Assembly: GCA_044226535.1 (NCBI GenBank)
Contig: JBGAGT010000015.1
Coordinates: 44,343 to 108,342, forward strand
Direction: 5' to 3'
From: VBCG01 sp044226535
GTDB taxonomy: Bacteria; Pseudomonadota; Gammaproteobacteria; Burkholderiales; Casimicrobiaceae
Length of the DNA stretch: 64,000 nucleotides
Shown here: piece after piece, positions 62,741-64,000 of the stretch
Position numbering within the stretch: position 1 is the first letter of the stretch
Layout of the letters: each line of letters begins with the position of its first letter
Made by a program: the position numbers and the translations under genes
Notes under the pieces: model-generated
What the model saw: only the letters and a program-made list of their open reading frames with translations
The model's database searches: none
What the model was told of the DNA's origin: nothing

Positions 62741-64000
62741 ATGCGCGCTCGCACCGACCTCATCGCCGCGATCGCCACGCCGCGCGGGCGCGGCGGCATC
62801 GGCATCGTGCGCGTCGCCGGGGCCGGGCTCGGCGCGGTGATCCAGGGCGTGCTCGGGCGCGCGCCCGAGCCGCGTGTCGCCACCTTCGCGTCCTTCCTCG
62901 ATGGCGAAGGGCGCGCCCTCGACGAGGGCATCGCCCTCTTCTTCCCCGGGCCGCATTCCTACACCGGCGACGACGTGCTCGAGCTGCAGGGGCACGGCGG
63001 GCGCGCCGTGCAGGATGCGCTGCTCGCGCGCGTGCTCTCGCTCGGCGTGCGGCTCGCCGAGCCGGGGGAGTTCACCCAGCGCGCCTTCCTCAACGGCCGC
63101 ATGGACCTGGCCCAGGCCGAGAGCGTCGCCGACCTGATCGACGCCGCGACCGGCACCGCCGCGCGCGCCGCGGCGCGCAGCCTCACCGGGGAGTTCTCGC
63201 GCGCGGTCGACGGCCTCCACGACGCGCTGGTCGAGCTGCGCATGTTCATCGAGGCCACGCTCGACTTTCCCGACGAGGACATCGCCTTCGTCGACGCGCA
63301 CGACGTCGTCGGCCGGCTCGCGTCCATCCGCACCGACCTCGACCGGCTCGCCGCGCGCGCCCGCACCGGTGCGCTGCTGCGCGAAGGCCTGAACGTGGTG
63401 CTGGTCGGCCGCCCCAACGTCGGCAAGTCGAGCCTCATGAACCGGCTGGTGCGCGACGAGGCGGCGATCGTCACGCCGGTGCCCGGCACCACGCGCGACA
63501 TCATCGAGCGACCGATGGAGATCGCCGGCATTCCCCTCACCATCGTCGACACGGCGGGCCTGCGCGACACCGAGGACGCCATCGAGCGCGCCGGCATCGA
63601 GCGCACGCACGGCGCGATCGCGCGCGCGGACCTCGCCATCGCGGTGGTCGAGGCTCGCGCCGGCGGCGGGCTCGACGCGGCGGACCAGGCGGTGGTCGCG
63701 CGGCTGCCCGGTTCGCTGCCGCGCATCGTGGTGGAGAACAAGCTGGACCTGGTCGCGGGCGCCGGCGCGTTGACGGTGGGAACGCCTGCGACTGGCACGG
63801 CGGCCGGCACAACGGCCGGCACGCCCGCCGGCGCGCACGGACTCGGCGCCGGCGAGCGCCACGTGCGCCTGTCGGCGCTGACCGGTGAAGGCCTCGACGC
63901 GCTCGAGCGCGCCGTGCTCGAGGTGGTCGGCGCCGTCGGCGACACCGACGACGCCTTCCTCGCGCGCGCGCGCCATCTCGCCGCGCTGCGCGAGGCCGCG
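62741..64000 (+). CDS. mnmE: tRNA modification GTPase MnmE, 5' part
   Basis: The frame is open from ATG 62741 to the window end (420 codons; about 450-475 expected). The N-terminal formyl-THF-binding domain has DLIAAIATPRGRGGIGIVRV and FPGPHSYTGDDVLELQGHGG. The helical domain and the G domain follow: G1 LVGRPNVGKSSLMNRL, TPVPGTTRDIIERP, G3 DTAGLRDTEDAIERAGIERT, G4 NKLD (residues 333-336). With MnmG it makes cmnm5U34 in tRNA. Between G4 and the SALTGEG motif there is a Gly/Thr/Ala low-complexity insert of some 25 residues (about 63755-63845). The C-terminal Cys motif is beyond the window. Confidence 0.96.
   Translation, partial: MRARTDLIAAIATPRGRGGIGIVRVAGAGLGAVIQGVLGRAPEPRVATFASFLDGEGRALDEGIALFFPGPHSYTGDDVLELQGHGGRAVQDALLARVLSLGVRLAEPGEFTQRAFLNGRMDLAQAESVADLIDAATGTAARAAARSLTGEFSRAVDGLHDALVELRMFIEATLDFPDEDIAFVDAHDVVGRLASIRTDLDRLAARARTGALLREGLNVVLVGRPNVGKSSLMNRLVRDEAAIVTPVPGTTRDIIERPMEIAGIPLTIVDTAGLRDTEDAIERAGIERTHGAIARADLAIAVVEARAGGGLDAADQAVVARLPGSLPRIVVENKLDLVAGAGALTVGTPATGTAAGTTAGTPAGAHGLGAGERHVRLSALTGEGLDALERAVLEVVGAVGDTDDAFLARARHLAALREAA

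Overview
The window is 64 kb of very GC-rich chromosomal DNA that reads as a betaproteobacterium. The evidence is gene order: lolB-ispE-tRNA-Gln-prs ... rplY-pth-ychF, the NtrY/NtrX pair next to DUF4390-rsmB-fmt-def-LysM-dprA-topB, and dnaA-dnaN-gyrB set back to back with rpmH-rnpA-yidD-yidC-mnmE. Genus cannot be resolved by eye. Several core genes carry lesions (dnaN frameshift, an in-frame TGA, a missing stop), so either the assembly has base-level errors or some of these genes really are damaged.

Layout. 0-1.8 kb: cytochrome bd oxidase operon cydA(partial)-cydB-cydX. 1.8-5.2 kb: a DadA-type amino-acid dehydrogenase, an isochorismatase-fold hydrolase, and an exported protein interrupted by one TGA. 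5.2-16.2 kb (minus strand): the housekeeping block TPR protein-lolB-ispE-tRNA-Gln-prs-rplY-pth-ychF. It is split between prs and rplY by a plus-strand three-gene unit (8.06-11.70 kb): a Tat-exported collagen-like protein, a choice-of-anchor-U/CTERM-type surface protein and a GT2-TPR-propeller glycosyltransferase. 16.3-23 kb: mutM, a dynamin-like GTPase, a YfhL-type ferredoxin, coaD, rsmD, ftsY, and rpoH behind a perfect CIRCE operator. 23-37.7 kb: kup, an NtrX-like regulator with a degenerate ATPase domain, NtrY, DUF4390, rsmB, fmt, def, a LysM protein, dprA and topB.

37.7-54.3 kb is accessory. It holds an oligopeptide-binding protein containing a 21-bp tandem repeat and an in-frame palindromic repeat, two GNAT enzymes, a spermidine-synthase-like methyltransferase and an MFS permease. 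These are followed by a long, mostly minus-strand run of small enzymes: CMD/AhpD-like proteins, methyltransferases, an HSL-type esterase, a SigJ-like sigma factor, a PPC-domain protein, VOC proteins, DUF488, AraC, and one plus-strand ThDP enzyme. 54.4-64 kb is the replication-origin neighbourhood. gyrB, dnaN and dnaA read left; rpmH, rnpA, yidD, yidC and mnmE (cut by the window end) read right. Between them lie a consensus DnaA box overlapping the dnaA promoter and a strong rpmH promoter.

A small family of palindromic repeats (GTCATCCCCGC-type) recurs at 1.8, 23.0 (two copies), 38.7 and 40.2 kb. No rRNA, IS element, prophage or CRISPR array was seen.
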